Positions 11,301-24,129 of a DNA stretch of 64,000 nt are shown one piece after another. Position 1 is the stretch's first letter. Every line of letters starts with the position of its first letter. Source of the stretch: Imbricaverruca yamaguchii (taxonomy: Eukaryota; Arthropoda; Thecostraca; Neoverrucidae); contig JAOTOL010001508.1 of assembly GCA_034440575.1 (NCBI GenBank), positions 1,134,001 to 1,198,000 of the forward strand, in the 5' to 3' direction. The notes under the pieces are model-generated. The model searched no databases and had not been told where the DNA came from. It worked only from the letters and a program-made list of their open reading frames with translations. The position numbers and the translations under genes were made by a program.

Positions 11301-11499
11301 TTGCTTCGTGGGAAATGATTCGCGCGCACTGGTTCAGCCTCCCACGTATCCCGAAGATTTTCGATCAGCTGTACACGACTACTGCTCACCCACTGTGTCA
11401 ACATGGACAGTCCTTCGGTTCCTCCTTTCAACCGAATTCGCATCGTGTTCTGTAGCCAACTCCAGTTCAGTCCGACACACACCCTGCTGCCTGACAGAG

Positions 11500-12125
11500 T
11501 CCGACTCTGTCGAGTGCGACTTTCCCGTACTCCGGTCCAGCCGGACACTATTTTTATATACCTTAGTCCTGCTGGTACCCCTACTCCAGCCTGTTCCGAC
11601 GTTAGTTATTAGCTCTGACGGACACGGCTCTCCCCTATCTTATCCCTGTCGGACATGACTCTCCCCTATCTTAACTCTACCAGACATGAGTCTCTCCCAC
11701 GTCAGCCTGGCTGGAAGCAGATATATCCTACGCAGCCCGGTCGGGCACGATTTTCCGCCACTCTAGCTCAGTTGAGAATGACTCTCCCCTACCCTTTCCC
11801 GGCCGGACACGATTCTCCCCTACCTTTACCCATCTCTAGCTAGGTCCGGCGCGATTTTTCCCTTCTCTAGCCCGGTCGGACACGACTTTTCCCCAATCCA
11901 GCCGAGCGAGACAAAACTCTTCCGTACCCCCTCCCAGAGGGACACGGCTCTTCCCTGTTTTAGCCGGGCGGAACAAGACTCTCCCCTACCCGCGCCCAGC
12001 TGGGTACGGCTCTTCCCCACTCCATCCAAGTGGGACAAGGCTCTCCCATATTCCCGCCCGGCTAGCCGCTGGTCTGGTCCGGTCGGGCGCGACTTTCTCC
12101 CACTCTCCGGCGGCTGGACACGACT
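11500..12125. repeat. Diverged GC-rich tandem array (~30-45 bp units)
   Basis: Degenerate copies of a motif like CCGGTCGGACACGACT followed by CTCCCCTAC recur across about 600 bases with variable spacing. It follows directly on the 30-bp array and may be an older minisatellite. Confidence 0.7.
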
Positions 12126-12409
12126 TACAGCAGCCGTTGGAGACGCCAGCCCGCGCGCTGCCTTTATATTCACGATGACAAACGCGGCAGTGACCCAGTG
12201 GGCCATGTGGGCCGGCGTCGCTCCGGCCGGCCGCGACTCGCTCGCTAGCCGCGCTATCGGCCGAATCGCACACGCGCCGGTCGCCCACCGAGCCAACCGG
12301 TGATTCACGTCTCCAGCTAGCGCGACGCGTTGTCAGCCAGAATGGTGACGTCACGTGGCCACCGCTGCCGGCGACACCACCTGACTCGGCCTGAGGAAGT
12401 AGCAGGCGC

Positions 12410-12690
12410 GCACCCAGGATTTTTCCATGGGGGGCCCGGACCGAAAAGGGCACTTGGCCGGCTCCAAAAGGGCACCTGACCGGCTCCAAAAGGGCACTTT
12501 GCGGTCCGGGGCACACTGGAAGGTTTGTTGACCGGGGGGGAGGAGGCGTGACAAAAAAATTCGTCAAAGGGGCAGTTTTGGGCCCAAAGAGCACCTTTGT
12601 CACAGGCGGGGCACATCAGGCAGGTGATTTTGGGCTGAATTTGGGACATTTCGGCCAAGAGGGCACTTTTCGGCCAAAAGGCCTATGGGC
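12410..12690. repeat. Low-complexity GGGCAC-rich block, possibly element-derived
   Basis: Repeats of GGCTCCAAAAGGGCAC (near 12458 and 12482) and several further GGGCA segments occur, with G runs at 12430 and 12535. The segment beginning ACCCAGGATTTTTCCATGG resembles dispersed repeats I recall from invertebrate genomes, but I cannot define its ends. Confidence 0.4.
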
Positions 12691-13744
12691 AGTACGCGAG
12701 TGTTGGCTCACGTCGATACCCGATTTCCTGCCCAGGCGTTTGGTTGCCTCTTAGCTGATCGTCGGCGATGGGTAAGTGTGTGCCGCCCAAGGATTATCAG
12801 GTGTGATGTGGTCGATAATAACCCAACCCTGGAATATCTGGCACAAGCGATGATTACCCGTTCATGGTTGTCTGTGGTTTAATGATCAGAATATAGACGA
12901 AAGCGGTGTACATTGAAATCCATCCTGTTGTGCCTCCTGTGAATATACCACCCACAAGAATTGAATATTTTCGGTGTTATTCTAAGGCCAACCGATTTGC
13001 AGTCTTCCAAGTTCACTTGTCCAGGGTTGAAGCGTGCGGATCTCCATGTTCTGTGCTCGCGAAGGAGATCTCAGCCGCTTCTATGGTCAAATCGGCACTT
13101 TCGGCTTTCGCCTCCTGCCCTGGCGCACCAGCGATATAGACAATGTCTTCAGCGTCGCACGCTCCGTCGGGTCAAATCTGGCCGTGCCTGAATGTAAATG
13201 TAGCGCATTACCATCTTAATAAGGCGTTTCCATATTTATTCACACAGCGTAGTTAATTTTCGGCCTGCGTAGTATGGATGGAATTCCCTGCCCGGTGGCG
13301 GGACTCGTGTGTAGTAGGTCACAGAGTCGGCTCGCGCTGGAAGGAGGCCAGCCACGTCGACACTCGGAAAGTCAATACCCCTAATTGGAACTTACCATGG
13401 AAGAGATGGTAAGTTGCTTTCCTGCGGCTGGGCGGGCTGTGTGGAGAGCCGAGGTGTGTGTAGAGGGCGGCATAAACACAATGCGTTAGTATGCTAAAGG
13501 GACAGCTACCTGGTTGCGCACACCTGCATCGTATTGTGCGCATGCGTGCCCATCACGGTGTATTGCACCTTGCATATTGCACGTAGTGCGCATCGTGGTG
13601 CACTGGGTGCAAGTTCACGCATAAGTGCCGTACGATGAAAATAAAATTATGGACAGTTTTACAGTTATATAGTATCATCTTTGATTTATTGGTGCCGCAT
13701 TGTTAACATGCACCTTCCACTGAATCATCTATGTTATTGTCTTC

Positions 13745-14043
13745 TTGTACAGCCCACTGAAACTGCATTCAGCCGCGGCACGTGGTGACGCGCCGAAGCA
13801 TGTGCGTCCGTGTTTTGTGTGTCAGTCATCACGTTATTCGGCGCACATAGGTCGCGTTGGTTTTCTCTGTCGCTCTCCTTTGGTCGTCGCAGCCGGCGGG
13901 AAAAATCTGTGTCACAGTGGCCGACCCAGTGTGGGCCGGCTAATTCAAATTCAGCTCACATCCATCCTCTACCGGCCTCGTGTCTCCCCGCTCCCTCTGC
14001 CCTGCTCTCGAGCCCTTCGCGTGCCGAATGCGCGCAAGTAAGT
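13745..14043 (+). promoter_or_regulatory. Possible alternative non-coding exon ending at a donor site
   Basis: This segment is richer in G and C and in CpG than its flanks and ends at GTAAGT (14038-14043), a strong donor hexamer. It could be an alternative first exon inside the long intron. No other evidence supports this. Confidence 0.15.
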
Positions 14044-14879
14044 ATGGACGAGTTGTCAATTTACACGGAGAAGCCGGTGCATTGTGCAGGCTGTTGCAAT
14101 GTGCAGGTTGCCCCTCTCACTGCTGCCGGAGAACATTCCCCGCATTGTGAGGGTCAGATAATCTATCTACCTTCGAGCCGAGTTGCAATGCACCAATAGG
14201 GTTCATTGCGAGTCAGTTTTGCACTTCGGCGGAATGTCAGCGAAGTACAGAAGAGTGTATCTCTGTAGTTGTGAAACTTCTTGGATTTGTGGTTCTTTAG
14301 ATATATAACTTCCTTGGAGTGGTGTATTTCTTTAGGTTGAAACTTGGATTTCGTGTTGTGTTGCAAAAACCGGTTTTCGTTGTAATCACCACTCGCGTAA
14401 TCGGTACTGAGGCATTGAAAGTGACGTTGGTGAAAATAAGTGTGAGAAAAATACCGATCTCGATTGCGGCCTCGACCACCGATCTTGGTGAAAACACAAA
14501 ATATTAGTGATTAGAATAAAAACAACGCTGGATAATATCGTCATAGCTGGAAAACATGATCAGACATATATTGGTATGAGAAAATAATCTGGACAGAATC
14601 CCATCAGTAATCATACGCGACTCTCGAAGTTGAACGCTACATGCCCTGGGCTATTCTGTACTTCTGGAGTAAGTCATAGCAAAGCTACAGCCCTGTCAAG
14701 AGCACCACTGCCCGGCTGTCTAAGCCGCCCGGGTTAATGATTTCTGCTAGCTAGAGACAGACTGGATTGTCTCTCGCAGGCAATGATTTGCATTGATATA
14801 CTCTGAGCTGGGTATGTGACGGCCGAGGGGTGGCCAATTTGCTGCTGCGGGTATCCAACGTCATGCGGAGAGTGCAGCA

Positions 14880-15170
14880 ACACTGTGCCACTTGTGACCC
14901 TATGTCGATAGGAACTCTATGTCAATGGTGACTCGGTGCCAATAATGACTCTGTGTCAATAATTACAGTGTCAATAATGTCTGTGTCAATAGTGGCCCTG
15001 TCAATAATGGTTCTGTTTCAACGGCTCTGTGTTGATAGTGACTGTGTCAATGGTGACTATGTATCAATGGTGACTCTGTATCGATAGTGACTCTGTTTCA
15101 ATAGTGACTATGTGTGAATAGTGACTATGTATCAATAGTGACTGTTTGTCAATAGTGACTGTGATTCTGC
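14880..15170. repeat. Diverged ~18-bp tandem repeat (TGACTCTGTGTCAATAG type)
   Basis: About 16 degenerate units of a TGACTnTGTnTCAATAG motif occur with unit lengths of 15-20 bases. The irregular spacing indicates an old array. Confidence 0.85.
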
Positions 15171-15426
15171 TTTAATTGGATGGCTGCTGACAAAAGATGA
15201 ATATTCTGGGCCTGGTACACAGTCGTAAATATTATTTTGTTCCTCAGTAATCACTTCTCTGTCTCTGAACATAATCAGGCAGGCAACGGTGGACTAGCAG
15301 TACTCATGTGAATGTGCGTCAACATTATGACAGAATGGCGTGAGAACAGGCGAATCTACAATGGATTCGCCTTATCATCTTATCAGCCTAGTCTAAACCG
15401 CTGCCGCTAGCTGGCTCGCTGTCGGT

Positions 15427-15515
15427 CGGCTCCTACTCCGGCTCCTCAGTAGGGTTGGGGCCAGGAGCTGGCTCCCGCTCCGGCTCCTCAGTGGAGCTGG
15501 GGCCGGGAGCTGGCT
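15427..15515. repeat. Two-copy ~48-bp GC-rich duplication
   Basis: CTCCGGCTCCTCAGT...GGGGCC.GGAGCTGGCTCC occurs twice in tandem. Confidence 0.75.
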
Positions 15516-16919
15516 CCGCTGGCGGTCGGCTTCGGCTGAAGATCAGAGTGTCGGCACCGCTCTCGACCCACGCACGCCGCCGCCTCAATCCAGCCGCTCC
15601 ATTCACTCTAAATCACGCTGGAGAATGAGGTCGCCCTGGTGGCGGAGCCTTACGAGCCGGCTCTTGGCGGCGGCTCGACACCGTAATTAATCAGGCGCCA
15701 CAGAGCTGAATTGATGTTCGACGATTGCATCTCTTCCTTACCCCTTCTGTGAGGTGGAGCACACAGTGTGATAACATAGATCGCTGCGGAAGATTGGTGT
15801 TCGGCCACATCGGAGCGCCACTGCCGGCAATTTCCGTCAACAACATCACAGGGTGCTGAAAGGCGCTGATGAGGTCACAGGACAATGTCGAGGGTCGCAG
15901 CTTGGGTGAACCCGTGTGTCTCTTCACTCCTATTGATCAAGCCATGTACACTAAGGAAACAAACTAGGATTATCTTTCACCGCAGTGTGGGTGAAGTAAA
16001 ATTGACCCATTATGTCCAGTGTTTGCCACAGTAGAGGTCTTACTCCTATAGCACCTATAGCAAGTTAGATAAGTCTTATCTCGGCTGGTGAGGCTCACGT
16101 TATGCTCACTAATGAGCGAGCATCGATCTCATGGGAAAATATATTACCTTAGACAAGTCAAATCCAGCCAAAGCAAAATAGTCCCCCACGTTCTTCCGTG
16201 CTTATCGCCTTAATTCCACAAATTTGTGCGCTTTCTATGATCTGTCAGCCGTACCACCCCACGTTTGTATCATATTTCTTATGGCTGCAACCGCTCCAAA
16301 CCGGGCGCAGCCGGTCAAGGCCAGGTGACGTCAGGCTTTCCAATCGTTGTCCGTTCATGGGTCCGAGTGAGTCTGGAATTTTGGAACGCCGAGCCTGCTT
16401 TGCTTTCGCCAACTGAAAGGCAATGGAGCATAACTCTGCATTTAATTACGCGTATGTTCAGCTAGATCTAGCATTCGCAGCGTGGCATCCCACCACCTGA
16501 CATCTGTGCTGGCATTGTTTAATTATTAGCCTGATATGTACATACCATGCAAAGTAGTGAAGTTCACGAAAGTGATCTGCAAAGCACTAAAAAATGTGCA
16601 TGACCATAGACTATTACGTAATCATAGACTTATGACCATAAACCAAAGAGTGTGCTCTCTACAGCTCAAGCTACAGCGCTAAGCTGCAATGCACCGGTCC
16701 TACAGCCTGCTTACCCACATGTAAAATGCATTGAACATTTAAATAATATGCAACAATTCAACGTGTAGGCTTGGTGGACGAAAACTTCGTGTTTGTCCTC
16801 CATTTCCAAGATCCTCGTGTTTTCCTCTGGAGTAAAAGTACCAGGAAGACAGAAAGGTGATATCATACCGTCACCCTCAGCGACGGCTCGGGCCGTGTGT
16901 AGTATGGGCATAGCTACAG

Positions 16920-18070
16920 TTGCAGTCTTCGCGCCGAGATGGTGTTAGTGTCCAGTGCCAAACTGCAGGCTCCACCGCTCATGTACCGCCACGCCGCAGC
17001 AGCTGCGTTGTTCCCACGCGGGCTCGCCATGTCCACGCTGACAGGAGTGGATCCACTATCGGGCCGACCGTACGGCAAAAACGGTGCGGGGTCGCGCCGG
17101 CGCTGCCGCTCGGACGTGAAAACATTGCGAACGCAGCGCAGCCGGTTGTGCGCGCGGTCAGGCTTGGGCGCCGCAGGCGACGGCGTCTGCACGTCGGCAC
17201 GTCGGCACGCCGGCAGAAGGAGGTCGCGCCCACTGCAGCCCCACCGTCGCCGATCCGACCGATTAGAAAGCCGGCGAATTATCGGCCGGCTGAGATGAAC
17301 CACCCTTTCATTCGCCTCGAATAGCTTCGAGGAGGCCGCGTGCAACAGCACGGCGCCACTGCCTAGCCGGCCGGGGTTGACGACCTCGTGACGGGGTGTG
17401 GCATGACCGGATTTTACCGGGCCATACCGGGCCGCCGCAGGCGGCGCGGCTGCGTTGCAGACTTTAGCGGACATTCCATCCCAGACCTGAGCGTGCTAAG
17501 CATGGTGCGACGGTGCAAAACTGCAACTGTACTTCATCTGCCGAGCTGCTCTGAGGTTTTCAGTCGCCGGGAAGCGGCAGATGATGCTGTAAACCCTGCC
17601 GTGTCCAGTCCAGACATGTGTCCCCTGCCTCAAGCGAGCCAGATCCGGAAGTGGAAGGAGTTGTTTTAAGTCGGCAGCAGTGGTCACGACACCTGCGCAG
17701 GCAGCGTCGCCAGTTGTCACCGGTGGCCGGTCGCGATTGCCGCCGACACGACAGGGCCCCGACGGCTCGCCGCCACCGGGCCGGCTACGTTGGTGGCGCA
17801 CCACGTGTCGTCCCACCCACCGTGTCTCAGGTGGCTGAGACACGGTGGGCGGATACCGCGGCTGGGCGGCGCGCAGCCGCGATACGAGCTGGCGTGATGT
17901 GGTGCCGCAGCGCCGATTCCCTCACGATGTTTGCGGCCGTGCCGGTGCGGAACTCACGCCACCATCGTATTCACCGCAGACGCCGCCGTCGGCCGTCGTT
18001 CCGGAGGGTGCCGGCGGTTTTGGGCTTGCCTGCGGAGCGCCGCGAGTATTTAGCGACTCGGAAATCCTGC
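16920..18070. other. GC/CpG-rich stretch without a supported gene
   Basis: Long open frames exist on both strands, as expected from GC richness, but none shows a recognisable domain or splice context. It may be a regulatory island or the source of an unannotated exon. Confidence 0.3.
17816..17849. repeat. Perfect inverted repeat, 14-bp arms, 6-base loop
   Basis: The arm CCCACCGTGTCTCA (17816-17829) is followed by GGTGGC and its exact complement TGAGACACGGTGGG (17836-17849). Confidence 0.95.
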
Positions 18071-19230
18071 CGCTAATTTCAGACATGACAGACTTGAGGA
18101 AGCAGCGCCAGTTTTCTCACGAAGCCCTGTGCTTGAGATCTGCTGGCCGTGACTGGCTTCTCGAAATGCTGAGTCCAAACCAAAACGAAATGCGCACTAA
18201 CCGGTAACTGTTTCGTATCGTAACACATGCTTCTGAAGCCGTTATTCGAAGTGTGGGATGCCGTGGTGCTTGCTGGGATGTCTGGCAGCCTCACTTGGTT
18301 CATGAAGTCGACAAGCACACGTATCCCGTTGCTCTAAATGGCAAGGTAAATCTAAATGACGTTTGTTATTTCTGCAGACCGCTGACAAGGTCTGGTGCCG
18401 AGCGGAAGGTATGGTTAACAGCAAGCTGAGATATCTAGTGAAATGCACCAAAATAGTTTGACGGCTTGGGGCTTTGCAGGTTCATCGTACGTCACAGACT
18501 GGCGCATGCCCGATGTCACGGACTGCTGAACGGCGCATGCCAGATGGATTTTGAAGTGATTAATATTTTGCAATCATGATACTCTTTCTTTCTTCATTGG
18601 CATTCCATATTTGTTGATGCCATGATTGTATCGTATAGGCTGCAGTCAGTGTTAAATTCATGGCATACACGGCGTTGTGTTGTCAAGTATGTTTTCTTGT
18701 ACGCGATGGACCAACAGTTGTATATGACGTACATACGCACGTATCTCTATAACATCCGCTTGCAGACGCGTCTCTATCACACATCGACAAAGAAATCGGA
18801 CTCGGAGCAGCACCAGTTTGTGGGCGAATGTCCGTCAAGGGCAGATAAATAGACCGTCATGTTAGTCAGGGAGCTTTTTTGATGCGGCTGACGCCTGGCT
18901 GACGCACTGCCGGCGGCAGTTATCAGCCGCTCAGAGATCTATCGCCGAGGTGTCACGTGATATTTTTTTACTTCCTCGTCCTGGTGCAACGTGTCTAAAT
19001 TCTCAACATCAGGAGTCGATGTCGGGATGTAAACACAATTTCAAATTGAGATAGCTTCCAAATGATCAGGCATTTTTAATCGTAATTAGAATGTTTGCCT
19101 AGTTCGAGGTAAGGAATCAGCTGAATGCGGTCGGGTCGGGCTGTTGTGGTCGGGCAGCGGGCAGAGCCGTTGTGGTCGTTATGGTAGGACCAGGCCGTTG
19201 TGGTCGGGCCGGCCGGCTCGGTATCGCCCA

Positions 19231-20610
19231 TCGGCTGGTCGCCTGTCGGCTAGTCGGCTGTCAGCTGGTCGGCTGTCGGCTAGTCGGCTGTCAGCTGGTC
19301 GGCTGTCGGCTGGTCGGCTGTCTGCTGGTCGGCTGTCGGCTAGTCGGCTGTCAGCTGGTCGGCCGTCGGCTGGTCGGCTGTCGGCTAGTCGGCTGTCAGC
19401 TGGTCGGCTGTCGGCTGGTCGGCCGTCGGCTGGTCGGCTGTCGGCTAGTCGGCTGTCGGCTGGTCGGCTGTCAGCTGGTCGGCCGTCAGCTGGTCGGCTG
19501 TCAGCTGGTCGGCTGTCAGCTGGTCGGCCGTCGGCTGGTCGGCTGTCGGCTAGTCGGCTGTCGGCTGGTCGGCTGTCAGCTGGTCGGCTGTCAGCTGGTC
19601 GGCTGTCGGCTGGTCGGCCGTCGGCTGGTCGGCTGTCGGCTAGTCGGCTGTCAGCTGGTCGGCTGTCGGCTAGTCGGCTGTCGGCTGGTCGGCTGTCAGC
19701 TGGTCGGCTGTCGGCTAGTCGGCTGTCAGCTGGTCGGCCGTCGGCTGGTCGGCTGTCAGCTGGTCGGCTGTCGGGTGGTCGGCAGTCGGCTGGTCGGCTG
19801 TCGGGTGGTCGGCCGTCGGCTGGTCGGCCGTCGGCTGGTCGGCCGTCGGCTGGTCGGCTGTCGGCTGGTCGGCTGTCAGCTGGTCGGCTGTCAGCTGGTC
19901 GGCTGTCGGCTAGTCGGCTGTCAGCTGGTCGGCTGTCAGCTGGTCGGCTGTCGGCTGGTCGGCTGTCTGCTGGTCGGCCGTCGGCTGGTCGGCCGTCGGC
20001 TGGTCGGCCGTCGGCTGGTCGGCCGTCGGCTGGTCGGCCGTCGGCTGGTCGGCTGTCAGCTGGTCGGCTGTCAGCTGGTCGGCCGTCGGCTGGTCGGCTG
20101 TCAGCTGGTCGGCTGTCAGCTGGTCGGCTGTCGGCTGGTCGGCCGTCGGCTGGTCGGCCGTCGGCTGGTCGGCCGTCGGCTGGTCGGCCGTCGGCTGGTC
20201 GGCCGTCGGCTGGTCGGCCGTCGGCTGGTCGGCCGTCGGCTGGTCGGCCGTCGGCTGGTCGGCCGTCGGCTGGTCGGCTGTCGGCTTGTCGGCTGTCAGC
20301 TGGTCGGCTGTCGGCTGGTCGGCTGTCTGCTGGTCGGCTGTCGGCTGGTCGGCTGTCTGCTGGTCGGCTGTCGGGTGGTCGGCCGTCGGCTGGTCGGCTG
20401 TCGGCTGGTCGGCTGTCGGCTGGTCGGCTGTCGGCGGGTCGGCTGTCGGTTAGTCGGCCGTCGGCTGGTCGGCTGTCGGCTGGTCGGCCGTCGGCTGGTC
20501 GGCCGTCGGCTGGTCGGCCGTCGGCTGGTCGGCCGTCGGCTGGTCGGCCGTCGGCTGGTCGGCCGTCGGCTGGTCGGCCGTCGGCTGGTCGGCTGTCGGC
20601 TGGTCGGCCT
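19231..20610. repeat. Minisatellite: 92 units of 15 bp, no indels
   Basis: The unit TCGGCTGGTCGGCTG repeats in exact 15-base phase across 1380 bases. Variation is restricted to a few positions (G/A giving TCAGCT, C/T giving GGCCG or GGCTG, TAGTC for TGGTC, rare TCTGCT and TCGGGT). Because 15 is a multiple of three and the unit lacks stops, large open frames run through it on both strands (SAGRL/SAGRP in one, VGCRL/VGRRL in another). These are by-products of the repeat. Runs of identical variants (for example the TCGGCTGGTCGGCCG blocks near 20150-20270 and 20490-20580) point to recent local expansion. Confidence 0.97.
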
Positions 20611-22805
20611 TGTGGCCAGTGAAGCAGCGGACCGTGTGATTCTCGATATCGACGCGCGACTCCACCCGACCACGTGGTTAGTTGGCGGATCGGCAGCGCC
20701 AGTCGACCATTGGCGCGCCACTTGGCGATGTGGGGTCAGCCAGGGGTCGGCGCAGGTCAGGGGTCCGGTCGACACGCGCCGGTCGTCAGCCAGGGGTCGG
20801 AAGGGTCGGCGAATTGTCAAGTTTGCCTCCGATAGGCGTCGGCGAGAGCGATGAGGGTAAATCAGATGGCCTCTGACACCTCAGGTGAACTTCGTGGTAA
20901 ATACTGTAATAAATCAACTCTTGCAGTTGGACGCTTCTCGGTGCCTGTACCAAATTCACTCCGGCAGTACTAGGTATATCGGTATGAGATTTCTGCGTGA
21001 ATTGCGAGCACGAGCATCATAAATTACTACGTATTCCAACTTTATACCGTGTGGAACTTGAGCATACAACTTGCAATACATTATGACATTTTGCCACTGA
21101 CCAGTACCAATTCATGCATTGTGGCTGAGGCTGCCCTGTCCCCATTCGGATTCAAGCCCATCCATTGTTCGTCCAAGCCTGCCCACAATAAGTTCTCCTC
21201 TGTGAAGCATATTACCGTGTGGAAGAGCACTCCCATACTTTCCTAACGTTATCAATGTGAATACTAGTAATTCCCATGGCTTTTCCTCAACCTTCGTCTG
21301 CCGAAGGAGGTGGATGAATGTCACCTTCAGTTAAGTTTTTTAGCTACGTGTTCTAAGCCGTTTGGAATAGTGAACTGAAATTTGAATAAGTGATGATGCA
21401 TCTCCTGTACATATTTCATGGCGGACAAATCAGTCTCATATCACGTCACTTTGATATGACGCTATCCTTGAGAGCATGCCCAGCAAGTGTGTACCCAACG
21501 CCGATGATATTGCACACACCAATGTTAGTAAGCTGCAGCTTACCATTCTGTGCACATGGATGTTTTATCAACCAAACACAACTAGAATGTGAGTCTTTGA
21601 CCTATCCAACTTCACATTGGGTCATTCACCTTTGCATGGTAGCAGTGTTCACATTTTTGGCATTGTTCACATAGTTCCCATGTCGTAACTCGGTTTCGAC
21701 ACAGGTACTTTTTTAAATAATGCCAAAGAACTGCGTGTATGCTCTTGCTATGCTCACGAGGATCTAGCCCAGCGTTCTTCTCATATAAGATTATTAAACC
21801 CCGCCGGCATTGGATAGCTTTTCACCTTCGGCTGAGGGTTGGTACATATATAACCCCCCTGGTAGTTTCGAACCATGCAGGCTAGAGAAGCAAAACACAC
21901 AACAATGTAGTGTGCAGCTTCTTACCAGCTCTCGCGACTAACACCGAGTGTGGCCCTGTGGGATCACTGATTTATCTCAGCGGCGAGATCAAAAGTCAGA
22001 ATGCGTCTAAAGCGAAGGAAGTCTGCAAGTTTTTTTTTCTCGCAAATTGTGAAATATCTACTGTTCATATGCGTTCAAATGCTTGCTAAAGTGTTCCTTC
22101 AGGCCTTGCCAGTCCAAGTCATTTCCCTTCATGATCTCGATCTTTCGATGGCCTGAGATAGCTCCCAATGGCCTGAATTTGAGGTCGGAGTCGCCTTTAT
22201 CGCTAATTCATCTGAACTGTCGTTTGATAATGCTTGCTTCGCGAAATGTTTTAAATCCACATGGGGGGGGGGGGAGCTTTCACCGAGCCTGAGGGCTTTC
22301 CTGATAGCCTTTGATCAAGATGTGCGGTATGCTAGCCGATAGGTCATGTCTGGCTACAAACGCTTACGTCCATTGTGCTTGGCTTTGTACGCGACATTCT
22401 GGACGGGATGGTATATTTTAACTGAAAATATCAGATTGTCCTGATATTTTTAACTTGAACCTGACGTGGGAATCAGTTTGTTATCCGCGAGGTCACGTTT
22501 GGTAGCATTGGATAACATTTGTGCCAAATATTACGCTGGTTTCTGTTGCACGTCTCCAGCCCATTTTGGGACAAAATGGTGAGGGTGTGACAACTCCATG
22601 CTCATTCCATTCGGTTGCTACAGGGGATGGCGAAATGCTCTCATTGACAAGGGACCGCGGTAGCCTCTCTTCTAAGTTACATACCGACACGATGGCGGAT
22701 TCGTTTCTACTGGAACGAAAAACCAAATGTTCGATGCTCATTTGCGTATCCCACCTACATATTCAACCCGACAAAAACACCACCGATCTGCACCAGTCAG
22801 CCAGC

Positions 22806-22945
22806 GCGGCGGTCTCTTGTTGCCGTGAAGCTGCGGCGGCCTCTTGTTGCCGTGAAGCTGCGGCGGCCTCTTGTTGCCGTGAAGCTGCGGCGGCCTCTTG
22901 TTGCCGTGAAGCTGCGGCGGCCTATTGTTGCCGTGAAGCTGCGGT
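22806..22945. repeat. 27-bp tandem repeat, 5 units
   Basis: GCGGCGGCCTCTTGTTGCCG plus TGAAGCT repeats at 22806, 22833, 22860, 22887 and 22914, nearly identical, with a degenerate sixth start at 22941. Confidence 0.95.
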
Positions 22946-24129
22946 GGCCTACCACTGAGCGGGTGGGTGGTGCTCCACACAGCGAATTGATCTACACGCC
23001 ACTCTTCTTGTGGCCGTTTTTGCTGCCATCAGATTTACTCAACACCGACAACGGAAATGCGAGCTTAACCGTTTCGTCACGCGACACTCCACTGCATTAC
23101 ACCGTGTTCCCTGGTGGTCAACAACGTGTTTTGTAGGTCTGATGATGTGCTTCACACGCCCGTTTCAATGTGAATCAACGCAGGGAACTGCGGGCTCATG
23201 TCGATTAGAAAAACTATGGACGTCGAAGGAAGTGGCTTCATTTTTATCGCGGGAACGTGCTGTCGTAGGTGAACTACTTGGGGAGTCTCGCTGCAAAGCT
23301 GCCAGTGGCTGCGGTGACGTTCGCACGTCTTAGCATTCAGTCGACACAAAACAGCTCAAGTAGCCGTGACTATCCAAACCTTAGCGGTCTTCGAGGTCTC
23401 TTAATGCACATATTGCATTCTTCTTGGAAACATTTCTAATCACTCGCGTACATAGCTGTTGACTTAACCAGAGGAAATATACTTTGCCATCATGCGGGAA
23501 TTTTTGCTTCACCTCTAAGGGCCATGATGCTCGGTTTCTAAACTTGAACATGCCGTGAAAATCAGTCATGACCCACAATGTGTCAAATAATACGCTAATT
23601 TCTGTTCCACGTCTTCAGCTCATCTTGGGACATAGAACTGAGACATAGAACTCCACCTCGAAGAACTGGCCGTTTATCACTTTGGTCCCCCCAACTCCTT
23701 TCGATGTCTCAGTGCAGGATATATTTGGAAGTTGTTAAAACGTTTTTGTTTGCAGCCGTTTCATGGTTAAGCATGAGCCGATGGGTATCACCACCTAACC
23801 ATGTTGTTTTCATCGGTGGCGTGCTACAGTTCGAGGCTACATAGTTTCGTCTAGACATAGATATATGACACCATTGAGGCTGCCATAGCAGGGTCTGATT
23901 TTCGGACGATGTTGTAGGAATACTTAATTCTGTTCGAATTTAGTGGCTGATTCAAATTGAAAGGGAACTATTTCTTTTGATGTGATATTTAAATTAAATA
24001 ATGTAAATCAGATCAGTGATGGAATAAAATCGAATTTGTGCAGTCCTGATGCTGTTGGAAATGCAATCAAAATAATAGTTACATTTATCAGGAAGAACAC
24101 AAACTACCACAATAAATAACAGTACCTCT

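Noticed and set aside
19144..20854. Open frames of 492 and 560 codons (SAGRL-type and VGCRL-type repeats)
   Set aside because: Both follow automatically from a stop-free 15-bp repeat; a third frame on the other strand is open as well.
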